A stretch of DNA of 64,000 nucleotides from Gadus chalcogrammus (taxonomy: Eukaryota; Chordata; Actinopteri; Gadiformes; Gadidae). The stretch covers positions 16,518,163 to 16,582,162 of the forward strand of contig NC_079414.1 in NCBI RefSeq assembly GCF_026213295.1, read 5' to 3'. The notes beneath the pieces were generated by a model, which worked only from the letters and a program-made list of their open reading frames with translations, was not told the DNA's origin and did no database searches. Below, piece after piece: positions 34,016 through 55,146 of this stretch. A program made the position numbers and the translations under genes. Position 1 is the first letter of the stretch; each line of letters begins with the position of its first letter.

Positions 34016-34189
34016 AATGTTAATAACAATTAGCAGTTTGTGCAAGAATATGCAAAGTATGGACCATGGAATGTGCAGCGGTTCACAGATTAAAGTACAC
34101 AGTATGTGTTATGCCCAAGGACTATGGTCCAGTGATCTATGCGTTAATGTGACGCTTAGGTGTGGAAACTTTACGTTGATGTAATGTGT

Positions 34190-35640
34190 AGGGTCTATGG
34201 AGCTGGGGTGGGAGTCTAAGGGGGTTCCGGGCCTTGATGAGGAGGCCGACAGTAGACAGGAAGAAAGGTTACTGGTGGCATTCGATTTTGGTCCAGATGG
34301 AGCCCCCTGCCCGAGGGAAGTGTTTTAAACTGTTTGTGTCTGGGGTGGGAGGGATCAGCCACATTCTTTCCTGCTCGCCTCAGGGTCCTGGAGAGCTGGC
34401 AGATTGCAACCAATCACCTTCTCTGCCGGTCGAATGACACTAACCCCTTGTCATTGGCAGTGGCAGCAGCTTACCAGATGGTGAAGGAGGAGGTGCAGAA
34501 GTGTACCGTCATCGTCTAAGGCAGGTTGAACATCCTCAGATGCACTAGGAGGTACATCCTGTTTTTATTTATTTTTGGTGAGAGAGCTGAGGTTCAGCTG
34601 ACAGAGGAAACAGAGGGACTCGAAGGGGATGACTTGGGAGACACAAAGGGGGATTGGGGCGAGCGGGGCTGGATTCTTCCTGAAGTCCACAACCATCTAC
34701 ACTGTCTTCAGGGTGTTCAGCTCCAGGTTGTTCAGTCCACACCAGGTAACCGGATGGTAAATCTCCCAATGCAGGCAAACTCATCTCCAGCAGAGACGAG
34801 CCAATGAGGGCGGTGTTGCCACGACCTTCAGGAGGTTGACATACTGGTGACTGGAGGTGCAGCTGTTGGTACACAGTGAGAAGAGCAGAAGGGAAAGAGT
34901 AAAACCTTGAGGTGAATCTGCGCTGATGGTCCGGGAGTCAGAGACGTGTTTCCCAGCTTCACGTGAGGCTTCCGGTCATACAGGAAGTCAATGGTCCATC
35001 TGCAGGTGGAGTCGGGCACGCTCAGAGCTTATCCCATAGCAGAGCCGGATTGATGGTGGTGAAGGCCGAGCTAGAATCCACAAAAAGGCCCCAGGTGTAG
35101 GTTCCTGCGGAGACCAGGTGCAGGAGGATTCAGTGTAGGGCCATGCTTACTGCCGGTCTACATGTTGGCTATGTAGCCAAACTGCAGGGGATCCAGGAGA
35201 GTTGGGACAACACAAGGTGCTCATATGGCTAATTACCACAGGTCAGGGAGACGTGCCTGTAGACGTTATATCCTGTGGTGCTTGGCATTGTGGGGGATGG
35301 TGTTTTTTGCAGTATGCTGGTTCCTTGCATGTCTCCAGTGAGATGATGAAGACGTCTGCGACAGCTAATGGGCAAAGTGCTTCGGGCGGTTGGAGAGACG
35401 AGTCTGAACTGGCTGCCCTGTGGGGGTTCTGTCTCTTGAAGAGTCTGTTAACGTCCCTCTCCACGTTGATGGGGGTCGTCATTGTGGTAGGGGAATTCAG
35501 GGCCACTGTCGTGGGCAGCTGTGAGATGTCCAGGCCCCTGCTGTGTCGGGGGGGGGGGGGGGGGGGAGCTGATGGGCTGGCGCCGGTGGGAGGTGTTACG
35601 GGGGATGGTGACAGGCCTGTTGTCTTTCAAAGCAACATTA
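34190..35640 (-). pseudogene. antisense non-LTR reverse transcriptase remnant
   Basis: On minus, PDSTCRWTIDFLYDRKPHVK (about 34940-35015), SCTSSHQYVNLLK and NNLELNTLKTV-like blocks match a fish non-LTR RT (consensus blocks PDSTCRWITDFL and DRKQHVKLG). The RT catalytic region is frameshifted. The clade is left open (L2/Rex-like). Confidence 0.65.
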
Positions 35641-36129
35641 AAAGTCATCGTTATGCATAGATGGAAGCCGTTTATAAGAATTTCATAAAAAAGACACAGC
35701 TTCAGTTTCTAAAGTTATATCTGAATGAACCACGTAAGGGAACATATGGCGTGACCTGTAGAAAATTGTACATTAAAAACATTAAACAACATCTTTAACC
35801 GGCAAACAAATTGATGAGAGGGTAGTGAGTCAAGCTTTCTCAATTGCGATATGGGACACTGAATCATTTTGGAGAATTACTCATTAATAAGATTTTTCAA
35901 ACAGAACATTCTTTAGCAAGTTACTGAATAGTGGACAAGGAAGTAAACATTTAACCAAGGCCTCTCTGCTGTTGCATTAATGGAAAGTTTGAAGAGTTCC
36001 ATGATGCAAGACATACTTATTTTTGGCAGAGTAAGATGACAATCCTAGAGTGCAGGCGACATACAGGACAGGAACCACGAGCTGACTGAGGAAATCGGAT
36101 GTAAGCGAGTTGTTGCTTGTTCGAGAGGA

Positions 36130-36250
36130 CATTCTGGACATTCTGAGTTTAAAGTCCGAATTCTGACTTAAATCTCAGAATTCTGACTTTTTTCTCAGAA
36201 CCCTCACTTCATTCTCAGAATCAGAACTTTATACACAGAATTCCGATTTC
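36130..36250. repeat. ~24-bp degenerate tandem repeat
   Basis: Five units of the type TCAGAATTCTGACTT with T/A-rich spacers, each unit containing the palindrome CAGAATTCTG. Confidence 0.75.
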
Positions 36251-36299
36251 AAACTAAAAAGAATATCATATAACTTCCTAATCCTAATTAATTAACAAG

Positions 36300-36980
36300 C
36301 TAACGGTTTACTTTCACTTTCGGGCGGGCAAAAGTACCGTACTTTAAATGGTGTTTGGCCCCCTCTGTAGGCCACGCCTTTGACCAAGTTGATGGAAAAT
36401 TACCGATGGGCGAGCAGATTGTTTTTGCCCTTCTGGGGGTCCTCACCAGCGACCAGTTCAGGCCGATAAGAGTCCGCTTTAAGTACTTTAACAAGTTCTT
36501 TCTTCCAGTTTCACTACACAATGTCTTCAAATTTACATGTGATTGCCACATGGTAATTTTGTATCCTGCACTGTGTCGGTGTCTGCCACGACGTGGCCCG
36601 TTATCACAAGCATGCCAGCTCCGTCTGGTACAGCATCCATCGTGCCTCCCAAATTCTCGACAAGATGAGGCAACTATTAAACTAAAGCAATAAAGTGTAT
36701 TTGCCACGTTTCTTTGCACGCTGGGTTAATATAGAGCTAGACAATATAGATTTTTTTTTAACGTTTGTCCCTTTTTATCGCTCAGAGACCTTTACAGAAC
36801 AACTTATAACGTTTCGTATAAAGACGCATGTAAACCCCGCTCCCCATCGCTTTGGATGTACTCCTTCCACTCCTCCTGCCACTCCTCCTGCCGGGTTCCT
36901 GTGCCTTCAGCAGAATCGCTGTCTGCGAGGCTCCACGCTGATAAAACGGGAGGAGGGATCTAGAGAGAATTACGTGCGGA
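36300..36980. other. unassigned sequence before rnf24
   Basis: It contains overlapping frames of about 110-140 codons on both strands (36300-36719 and 36355-36693) that I do not recognise. No splice-supported gene model fits. Confidence 0.3.
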
Positions 36981-36996
36981 CCGTCGAGATTACAAC

Positions 36997-37055
36997 TCCC
37001 CCCCCCCCCCCCCCCCCCCCCCCCACACACCACACACACACACACACGACACACC

Positions 37056-37088
<33 letters not shown>

Positions 37089-37090
37089 CA
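36997..37090. repeat. poly-C run and (CA)n
   Basis: A run of about 28 C is followed by an interrupted CA array. The homopolymer length may be unreliable. Confidence 0.9.
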
Positions 37091-37229
37091 CCCCACTCTC
37101 TCAGTGGCCACGGCATGGAAAACACGCGAAATTTATAGATTGTGTTGTGTTATTCCTATAATCTGCCCTGCAATTTACGGCGCCCATCTTTCGTCCGCCT
37201 TTATCTCCTCACAAGAGAAAGCAATAGTA

Positions 37230-37404
37230 ACCCGTTCGGGATGTGGTGTGTTTGCAGGAGCTGAGCTGCTCGTCTGCTTCTCCGTGTCGATTAGCGGTAG
37301 CTTTCTATTATCATCTGATGTTCGGCTGATTCGGTCGCCCCTACGCCTGGCAGAATAAGGAACACAGCGAGGAGGAATATCGTGGAGGTCCAAAGGAATT
37401 GTTG
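37230..37404 (+). promoter_or_regulatory. rnf24: candidate rnf24 promoter / first non-coding exon
   Basis: A CpG-containing stretch ends GGAATTGTTG/GTGAGT (donor at 37405). It lies upstream of the rnf24 coding exon, whose acceptor (44791-44793) needs a 5' UTR partner. There is no direct evidence of transcription. Confidence 0.35.
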
Positions 37405-40400
37405 GTGAGTGGAGATGAGTGTTAGAATAACGATCATACGCGGGACGATGTTAGCTTGGTGGAGTCTCGCCCAACACACTCAAACACACACTGTGCTCCC
37501 GACTCGTTCCTCACTAAACGATGCATTTTAGTTAAGATGTTAGTGGCAAGCATTAAATAGCTTCGGGACCTTTCAGTTGATTACATAGAAAAGCTATCCG
37601 TGCATTTATACAAGTAGGCCGGTCAAGTTTTGTATGTTGTTCTCCATCCTCCTCCCGATTAAAAAGCGATTCAGTAATATTCTCACTCACGTTAGTAATT
37701 CATAAGGTAACGGTACGTTAACGTTACTTTAAATAGATATCCACTGAAGGTTAAACATCCATTACGAAACAAACTTCACATCGATCCTAAACCGTTGTTG
37801 TGCAATGTAACCGAAAGTATAAAAGCCACGTATTTTCCTTATCATATTTAAAGGGGTATTTAACCACGTCACTTATCTGACGATCAGGTATTTATCGAGC
37901 TGATGTTATCCATTATTACACAGTATGCTACTAAAGCTAGCTGAGGTTGTGTATTTGTTTTTTTGTATTCATGCGTTATTTTGCCCCGTAGATATTGTCT
38001 ATGCTGCGTCCACACAACCGCTAGTGGGAGACAGCACACCTATGCCACAACAACACGCGGACATTATTCATTGTAATCGGCACAAAAGTGCAAATGTGGT
38101 GGTTGAGCAGTGTGGGAGAAACTGGTTTATTCTTTTAAGGGTCACGGGCACTCGTTGTAGGCTACATGCAAGCTACGATGTTGTTAAGCTATGTTTATGG
38201 GTTCTCCAGTGAGCACATTTCATTGTTTACCCCTTCAAAGTGTGCTGCGTGCCGACAGAACGCCAGACAGCCTTTATTTGGGATTCAAAGTTTAACATTT
38301 TCCTTAACCCTGGCCCGAGGACCACAGACTGATGTTAAAAAACTCTGTAAGAAGATAGCTCCTCTGGAGTGAGATTTATTATCATTATGGGAAAATGAAT
38401 TGGTGATAAAATATGCTCAAAAGATAGATAATATTTGCAGAGCAAATATTAGTGTGTCCTAAGAAATAGTTAGTGAGCACTAAGAAATACAGCTTAGTGA
38501 CTCAAATCGTCTGGGCATTTAATAATTCAACACCAAATTGTACCCAAATTGTAAAACTATTGCAAGTACAATGTATCTTCTGACTTTAAACAAGGGCAGG
38601 GGTTAAACCTACACCTGATAATCCAACAATATAAAAGAGTGTGGTGGGACATGAAGGCTTGCATGGTAGGTCAAACAAAAGGTTCTAAAGTAGACCTTGA
38701 CCTTTATCTTTATCCCCAGCTTAAATGATTTATTTACACATGAGAGCCAGCTAAAGCAGCAGCGATCAATGCATTTGTGCAGTTGACTGCTTTTTTGCAT
38801 TATACGAGTTCTGTGTCTCTTATACATAAGATCACAGAGTCAAATGTGCATGTATTGCCTCTCCTCTGTGCAGACTTGACAAATACACTCATCAAATGGG
38901 GACATGTTGGACTACGACAGGCTTCCAAACACAAATTGTTGGATTTAATGTCAATGCTTGATTGCTTAATTTGACCAAACAAATGAAAGTATTTTTTACT
39001 GTGGTAAAAGAAAATGAGAGGAGGAGTTAGACAGGGTGTGAAATGTGGTATTACGTGATGATAAGCAACAAAGTGCTTTTTTAATCTTTAATGTTTGCCG
39101 TTCAGAGAATGTATGGTTGTTTTGCACACGAGGGAATTACCCCCACATGAGAGCAGTTTTTATTTAGCAGCAATGACCCTATTCCCGGTGGGTCCTATTA
39201 CTTAAAACCACGTAACTTGACCTGCAATCTTTTCATTTTTATGATAGACACATTTTGAAATTAATACTCTTTTCAATAACTTTTTATCTGGCCTGTCTCT
39301 GTTACTAACCACTTTTTTCCAGATAGTGTATGTAATCTATTAACGTTAGACCAGTGTTATGCATGTCACGCATAAACAAACGCATTTCGTCAGAGTTGCA
39401 AGGTTGTGAACATAAGGACTATGATTGCTGGAGGATGAGCTAAGCCATGATATTGGTTATCCGATTGGAGCAAATGCGTAGTTTCTTTCTTGACATTTTG
39501 TGGCTATGCTTTTTTTTTTTTTTACTAAAGTGACAGGACTGAACTGAACTGAGGCTAATTGAGGTAAACGACAGCTACATTCCCTTCTTATCTTTGGGGG
39601 CTGGAGGTGACAGAGTAAAGAGCCCTGCACCCAGAGTGCCACTAGTACGGGACAGGAGCCTGTTGCTTGTGACAGCTGCCAGTGTCAATCCTTGTTTGCT
39701 ACAGCTTGTGTTACTGTGTACTGTCCTTGTCCAGTAACCAGTGAGTCAGGGGGTATGTCAAAAGCCCAAAAATTAGGGAGTCAGGGAGGGACATGAACTT
39801 TTCTTTGAGGCCTCCTCTTTTGGCCTAGTCAAGAAATATTAAGAAATTCACAGACTCAAATAGAAACCATAGAACAGTTTGTTTCTTTTTGGTTGAGGGT
39901 GCTTAACACATCCCTTTTTCTGTTTTTAGTGGTTGGGATTATGCAAAATAAGTTTGCAATAAAAAATAACGTAAGGTTATGTGCCAACATTTAATGGGTT
40001 TTGTTTTGTTTTGTTTATTAGCCATAATTTAATCAATATTTCATTGCTCTCCTTAATAACCACCATTTAAAATATGTTTAGACTGTATCACATTGGTTCA
40101 GCTTATTTTTTTTTAACCTAATAAACTCATTAAGCTTAACACTTTATCCAAAAACAATAACTAATCCATACAAAGTTGATACCTCTTGAAGACATATGCT
40201 TACTTGAATTAATTTAATCAAATCCATTGATTTCACAGACCAACAAACACTTTAATTACAACACAACAACAGGTAATTGTTAGTTGGAGCCATTGTTGTT
40301 GTTGTTGCTGTTATTGTATAGTAAGTCATTCAATGTTATTAATCTAGCCCTTAGTCTCAAACTGCTTCGAGGCCTCATGCTGTGAAACCCCGCCCAGCCC

Positions 40401-41111
40401 CCCCGAAGAGGAAGGAAAAACTCTTAATTATCCGGGGCAAACACTTTGGGAAGGAAGGCAGGATGGTTAGGAGGGGAATGGGTGCCACAATGCCAGCTTA
40501 TTGTTAGATTGTTGGATGGAAAGTAGAAAATGAGTGTCCATGGTGGTGTGGAGGTGTTGGTGACTAAGCCGGTAGCCGTCATGTGGGGTCATGGTCACGG
40601 CAAGTAAACCACAGCATTACATTAAACCTTTTCACATTTAGTTCAGCTATTTCTTAAACATCTTATACCTTGTTACACTTATATTCACCCTTGTTGTTAG
40701 TTCATTCAAACGTTCCACTTTGTTCAAACTTAGCTTTTTTTAAAGTCTTATAAGTCTGATTTATTCAAACTATTTTTAAATTTTTTAAATGGTTTGGAAT
40801 TTTACATTGTTACGATAACTCTGTTCAGACGTAAAACTTTGGAACACTTTTTAAATCTTTTCACTAGGGTTCAGCAGCTATTCATCACTTCTATCGTCTA
40901 ACGTCTCAAACGGTGTCGTTTTATTAAACACTGCAGAATTCCCAGCATTTTCTTTAGGGCATTTTCTAGTTGTATATAACATTGAAACAAAAGCAAAATG
41001 TAATGATATTAAACGCATACGCCGATGCAATAGTGTTTCATATGTGAAGGCAAACTCCTGGCTGACCGAGATCACTAGTGGATATCTCACACAGTTTTAA
41101 AGGGCCCTTAA

Positions 41112-41605
41112 AAAGACCCTATTATACTACTTTTCTGGTCTTAATTTCTTATTAATGACTCCTATAGCGCAACCTGATACGAATCACAGCACAAAAACCG
41201 ATATAGATTTTCGGGAAACTCTTCCTCTCATCTGGGTGCTTTCAGCATTCTCTGTCAACGCTCGGTTTCGTCCTTCTCCGCCCCCTCGCCCCCCTCCTGC
41301 CAACCCCACTCCGTTGTGATTGGTTACCTTCCGGAAGACCCCAGCGCGGGCAGATTTGACCAGGCATATGGGGGCGTGGCAGTGGTGCCTCTACGTGGAT
41401 GATTTCCCGGAAATGTGAACAAGTGAATCGCAAACGTTGTTCCGAGTGTTTAGCGCTCTGCACAGCCACCCCAGACTGTCAGCAGGGAATACGTCGAAAT
41501 GCATGTACGTCATTATTTGACACTTTAGTATGGTTAAACATGATTATCAATCATTATAACAACGTTTAAAGGTCATAAAAGTCGAAAAAGCATAATAGGT
41601 CCCCT
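41112..41605. mobile_element. piggyBac-like MITE flanked by TTAA
   Basis: The inverted ends AAGACCCTATTATACTAC and its imperfect complement AGCATAATAGGTCCCC are flanked by TTAA on both sides (41108-41111 and 41606-41609), the piggyBac target. It is 494 bp with no transposase frame. Confidence 0.65.
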
Positions 41606-41607
41606 TT

Positions 41608-41862
41608 AAGGTGCTTGCACACCGCCGCGCGGCAACCGCCCTGATAACCGACTCGCTGGCGGAAGGTTCGGCGCGGCGGTGTGAAGGGCCAGGCGTTTTC
41701 AATAGCGTTTCAACACGGGGAAAGCTGAGTGGTAGCGCAGAATCTGTGCGCGTTTACTGGTCAACAGCCACTTTTGTAACCGCCTCCCCTCTGCCGCCCT
41801 TCCCTCATTGAAATGAATGGAGGCGGCGAGTTGTCGCTCGGCGGTGTGAAACTGGCTTTATT
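41608..41862. mobile_element. second MITE abutting the piggyBac-like one
   Basis: The end GGTGCTTGCACACCGCCG and the opposite end CGGCGGTGTGAAACTGGC are imperfect inverted repeats. The family is uncertain. Confidence 0.45.
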
Positions 41863-41864
41863 GT

Positions 41865-42143
41865 TCCAACCGGCAAGAGTGTGATTAGCCATTACAAGCC
41901 GTTTAAAAGTCTGCCTTTTCCTGTGCCTTGGTGACGTCACAAGTGGAGGTTTCCACCTAGATGTATGCTGAATAGATCAGTACACTAGCCTAACCGGTGA
42001 AATATTAATGTTTCTTATCTATCCATCATGCATCTAGGTTGAAACTCTCATTTATGATGGCATTAAGGCACAGGGAAGATTTTCTAATGGCTTGACATGG
42101 CTAATCACACTCATACCTGATGATATAATAGGGACCCTTTAAG
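41865..42143. mobile_element. MITE related to the 25.84-kb element
   Basis: AGAGTGTGATTAGCCATTAC near the left and GGCTAATCACACTCATACCT near the right are inverted repeats, and the right end is GGGACCCTTT. The internal GCCTTTTCCTGTGCCTTGGT is shared with 25901-25925. Confidence 0.6.
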
Positions 42144-44800
42144 ATCAAAGCATTTCCTCCAGTATGGTCCATAATCTGTCTGATTCCAATATAAGGCTTA
42201 TATATGTGTAACGCGTTTACGATACTATAAGGAATGTTGTGTTTTCTCTATGGCTCGGGCTAATAGGCCATCTGTTGGCTGTGGCCCTGTTGTGACGTTC
42301 CTTCAGGTAATGGATCACTCTGCCTGGCTTGTGTCCATACAAACCTCAGTGCAGGTATTTGTCATGTTTAAATAAATGATAGGCTCCTTTAAGCTCCATG
42401 TCAGTCATTTTTGTATTCAAGTGTCAGTAGTCGCCCCCGCGATTGATTATTGGTTAACCGCAACGCATAGGAAATGTTGTTTTGGTTGAAAGGTCATTGT
42501 TCGGTCATCATCATGTGTTTTCTTAGTAGTTGTGGCACAGGGGGTAGCGTCGCTCATGGGTTCTCCAAAAGGTCATTCGCTTGAGAGTGTGTGAGTTTGT
42601 TAGTGTGACGTATTGTCTTTTCATTCATGTTCAAGGCTAATCATTGCAAAGGGAACAATCAGAAAATCAATAAACACATATGTGTAATCGTAAACATCCC
42701 GTTTCTTATTATATAGCATGGTTTATATGACCGTAAGAATAAAGGTTATGGATAGATCGAAGTCATTCTTTTGGTTCCTCTTATTGTGGTCTTGTCTAAG
42801 TTGAAATTGGCCATTCTCTGTACAACTGTAAGGAAGTTAATCTTTTTTAAGACCATGCTCACACTGTGTCTATTTCTGTTGCTGTGTTTTGGTGTATTGG
42901 CGTTGGCGTAGGCCTATTTCTCTCCTTGAATAGTTGGTAGAGGTTTCTATGTACCCAATTTAAAATAGATCCGTACAACTACAGTGATTTTTTTTTTAAA
43001 TGAAGTTAAATTTTGTCTTGGCAACTAATGTACATATACTGCTGGAAAACATTTGGATGAAATGGATTGCCTTATATTTGACCCACCTGAATTTGTTTTA
43101 AATTTATTATTTTATTTGATCACTTACAAACTGATACCAGGCATACATCCTACATAATGGGATTCATTTGTCATCACATTGTATCTTTATAGTATTTAAA
43201 TAATTTTGATCAAACCATTTTTCAAAAATAAACAGAACCCTAAATAGCTACTCTTAACTTAACAGTCTCTTAACTTAATATAAACTTGGGTGCAGCACTG
43301 AGCCATATAGTCCTGTATATTACCACTAATTTCATCTGTCCACTAAGGCAATAATAGTCCAGCCATACACAAACTAGTTCCATTCCAGCCAATTGTTTTC
43401 AATGAGATTTGATCAGCCAGCTCCAAAGGAAACGTCTACCTTGTGTTTAAATATTCATGGTGTATACATGTGATCTCTTATTTACGTCTTCAGAGGGGAA
43501 CTGCCTGAGGGAAGGTCCTGATTGGTTCCCGCAAGGGGGACGGGGGTATTCTGTTGTTGCCCTGCACATGGCTCTGTTACGTAACAATATGGAGTGAGGG
43601 GAGGAGGGGAGGAGGGGGGGGGGGGGGGGTTGAGGATTAATGGAAAATGTAGAAGCAGGAAGTCTCGAACTGTGGCACGACTGGCATCTTATCTTTTTTT
43701 GAATTACCTTTAAAAATACTACACTCTTAAAAAGAAACATGTTAACTCTGGTGCCTTTTATTGTTGTAGAAAAACATCATGTGACATACACGATCAAGAT
43801 CATATTACAAAAATATTTCATCATGAAGGATGAACAATCTTCTCGTTTCAACAATCTAGGAACCCTAGAACTACGTTTTTTTGGCTTCACTTCAAGTCCT
43901 CTTTAAATGTATTTTATTGGGTCCCAAGTGTTCTCTATAATGGGATCGAGACAAGGAGTTATATTCAGAAAAATACGTTCCGTACGAGCCAGGGTAAAGA
44001 CGATTTTCAGCATTTAACTTTGACAGTGATTTGTAGCGCCCCCTTTGGGGGAAGTTATATCAAACCTTTTGGAGACCTGCTTACTGGGAATATTCCCAGT
44101 ACCCTTTATTCCCCAAAGTCAACATAAATATGCCTACATCCCGTGATATGTTATTTTGCGCAGAAGTATTGTCTGTATCTGGTAGATTAGTGCATGCCTT
44201 CCATGTTCAACCTCCCACAGAAACACATCCAAAGCATTACAACAAGAATCCATTGACTTTTTGAAATAGTGTGAATGTATAATTTGGCTTCATTAAGCAG
44301 CCCCCAAGGGACCACATTCATCTGCATTGGACAGCCATCCTCTAGTTAGCCTGAAGACATGTCTGGTCATGCCTATTCAGCGTTGTTCAGTGAGTGGGTG
44401 AGAACCCCTCATAAAAGCACAAATCTAGACGCTGTAACTTACTGTTTCAAGGCTCCCTACTAAAAAGTAGGAAGAGTTGAGCTGTTTAACAATTTATCTG
44501 ATTACTGTGTGATTACCATCATAACCCTATTATTATAATTTTTTGGGGTGCTTTATATTTATTTTCCGGATCATTCTTGGTGGGCTTAATCGCTCGCCTG
44601 AAGGTAGGCTAATTATATTCATGTACAACTTTTTCGTTTTTCATACTCTGGTGTGTGAAATCAAAGTCGTATTTTTTGCAATTTATTTTGTCAATCAAAC
44701 AAATAATTTCTCACCTTTCTCTTCTCTCCTCATCTCACTCTCCCGCCCTCTTCATCATCCTCTCCCTCATCCTCTGTCTCTCCCTCCATACAGACTATCC

Positions 44801-52316
<7,516 letters not shown>

Positions 52317-54873
52317 CCCACAGCCACCCTGCCCACCCACCAACACCATATCACCACACAAACTGAGCACACACACGTACAGGGACCCACACATTCACAG
52401 ACACGCACAGGTACAGAGGCACACATATGCCTCCAAGATGTGCCTCCCAGATGCCGGCGCACATAATCGCACAAAGCGATGCAAACACACACATATCCAC
52501 ACACATGCATCCATACACATGCACTGCCAACTCAAATACACACAACCTGCCCTGACATCTGGATAGAGGAGCCGGACAATTGATCTGTATCCAAGAAGTA
52601 GTGAAGGAGAGGCTGGAGCTTTGGTGTAGAACTGTCTTGATCTGCCATTTATCTATTTCAATGGCTGCTCACTTTGCCTTTCTTGATACCTGGATACCTT
52701 GGATGTCAGTGCCATCTCATAATGTACACTCTGTTGAGCTTGCCCTATTGTTGTTGTTGTTAAACGGACAGTGCAGAAGAAGATGATGTTTGCTTCTCAG
52801 CCAAGACTGTTTCACAACCAAAGCAATTTGATTGGGACACCAGCAGAATGCGAGTTCATGAAAAAACTGTTTTGTTTTTTTAATCTATTTTTTGTTTGTT
52901 TTTGACAAGCACTTTATGATGACTGAACCTTAATTGCTTGTGATGGAAGTAGCAAGGTAATATTTTATTATAATTTTTCATAATTTGTTTCTTAATATGT
53001 GTGTTTTTATTTTATTTTTATTAGTTTAAGATTTTTATAAGGACAACGTTGATCTTAAAGGGACAACCGTATTTACAATATGTTGCGGAAAGTGAAGAAT
53101 GATTTCAAAGTGGTGGATGCAAAAATATCTAACAAATCTGTCTTATAAAAATGTGAATTGAGGTCGAAGATTTGTATTTGTCGCAACCCAGAACAGATTT
53201 TCAGGTATACATCTGAAACAAAAACAAACACACATGCAAACACACAAACAGGCAACAAAATTTAATTATATATTAATATGACAGTTTTACACTTCAATTA
53301 ATTTAATACTATTAAAAGTTTACAGTTATTTGTATTTGTTACAGTTTGGCTATTTTTTTTAAAATTATTAATCAGCTTGTCTTGCCTGTATTTCAATGGA
53401 GGAAAACCTTTGCATGCCACATTCATTGTCTTGGGACATTCACTGTAACACATTTATGCTATGAAGAACGAAATAACTGAAAGTGAAAGTTTTATTTACA
53501 TGTGATACCGAAGAACAAATTCTGATTGGCTACTAACTTTCAAATTTCAGCCATATAAAGTCACGGTTAACAGAACAGAAGTCCTTAGAGTTTAGTCAGG
53601 GGGCTGAGAACAAGCTGGCCCGTGCCACCTTTGCTGCATGCCGACACAATTCACTTTAACATGTTGTGTTAGTGCTGTGGCAAAGGTAACCCGCACACTT
53701 TGTTACTCACAGCGTGAACCAATCAGAAGGCTGTCAGAACAGCTGTGCTCAGCCGTTTCATTCAGAAAACAAGCCCAATGTTGCTGCTGATCAGAGCCCT
53801 GCAGTCTAGTGGTTTCTACTCCTGCTTCACCCACTTGTTGTTATTGTTGTTACTCGCTGCACGTGACATGCATAGTGTTCCATTACAAACATTATTGGGT
53901 CAAAGTGCTAAGTAGCTTACTTTGGACAGATAAAGGTTGTGTGCCACTCTAAGCGTTTGAAGAAGAGGCTATGGATAATTCGGCACTTTTTTGCAATTAA
54001 TCTTGTAATATATTATTATGATGAAATTTCTGTCCCAACTTTTTCACAAACAGCTGAAAAAAAACTATTTAAGCTTGACCTGTGCAATCCAATAACAATG
54101 CTCAAGCATTGTTATTTTCTGTTTGTTTGACTATAATGATACATATAAAGAGCTGTTTTTCAAACTGGCATATCCTTATATTTGATATAAATAAAAAGAG
54201 TAATAAATTATTAGGGTAAAATTATCAAGAAATAGTAAACAAGAAGGAAAGTTATCTATTGCCTATTACTAAACACTTATGAGATTTTTCTTGAAAGTTC
54301 AGCCACTTGAAATTGGCCCTTATAAGCCTTCCCTTGTCGATAAATATTTTCTTCCTGGGCCTGTTCTACAGAGAACGATCCTCTAACTAGCCAGATATGA
54401 AAGAAGGTGGCACCTTCTTTCTCATTGACACAGCCATCCCATACAAGCCCTTCAAAAGGCCATTTACTTGTATTTTTAAGTTTGATCATAACAAGTTAAC
54501 AATTTGATATGGTTGATCATAACTGGAAAACCTGACAAAGCACATCCCTCTGTTGTGATCTTTTTTTTGTCGTTTTTAAGTGCAAGCTTGGAGATTGAAA
54601 CACGATGATTGTAATATGTATGGTAAAGCGCTGGTGATTGAGAAGTGTTGTTTTTTCCGTTTTTGTTGTATGTATTCATACTATTATTTGGTATTGTTAC
54701 ACAGAAAAAACTGGTAGCGAGACACTCAAGACACTCAAACTGCCATCCAACAATCTGATGTGGTTTATTCCGTTCCAGCGTTTGTGGTATTTTTTTCAGT
54801 TGAAATTGCTGCCGCCCTATAAACATGAAATGTGGAGCATGTATTGACGTAAAAATATGTATAATTGTTTTAG
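52317..54873 (+). other. rnf24: rnf24 3' UTR and downstream
   Basis: CA-rich sequence follows the stop, then AT-rich DNA with several possible AATAAA signals (for example near 54187). No other exon is identified with confidence. Confidence 0.45.
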
Positions 54874-55146
54874 GAAGGGCTCCTCGAAGTGCAGAGCAGG
54901 CACATCTTCATAGTAAATGGAAAAGGCTATGAGAAGGTATTTTCACACTTGGACGACTGTTGTTCTAAGTTTAGTACCTGTAGATTATCATTGTGTCACG
55001 GAATTTAACAGTGTATACCCACTTATATGTCAACATATGGGTATGACCTCAGACTGAGGCATTTGGTGCTTTTTTTCTATCAACAGCGAACTGCACGTCA
55101 TGAAATGAGGCTCAAGGAAAAGAGGCGTGGCTTGGTTTACTTTTGA
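54874..55146 (+). CDS. unrecognised two-exon gene 3' end (candidate)
   Basis: Segment 54874-54936 (63 bp) has acceptor AATTGTTTTAG and donor GAAG/GTATTT. It is fully open (EGLLEVQSRHIFIVNG then KGYEK). Segment 55087-55146 follows acceptor TTCTATCAACAG and reads RTARHEMRLKEKRRGLVYF then TGA. The two join in phase 0, and an AATAAA follows at 55378. I do not recognise the product. It does not continue rnf24: in the phase left by the RING exon it meets a stop. Upstream exons were not found. It could be the end of an unidentified gene or a chance pair of splice-like sites. Confidence 0.35.

Larger units (their letters stand above)
37405..44793 (+). other. rnf24: rnf24 first intron (inferred)
   Basis: 7.4 kb, mostly unique AT-rich sequence. 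It contains a MITE cluster at 41.1-42.15 kb and a G homopolymer near 43614-43629. No coding exon is recognised. Confidence 0.4.

Noticed and set aside
36300..36719. Overlapping 139- and 112-codon frames before rnf24
   Set aside because: Neither resembles a family I know, both strands are open together, and no splice or poly(A) grammar supports them.
54874..54936. Alternative terminal exon of rnf24
   Set aside because: In the phase left by the RING exon (AA/G) it reads KGSSKCRAGTSS and stops, truncating the RING. Its open frame fits only a phase-0 partner.
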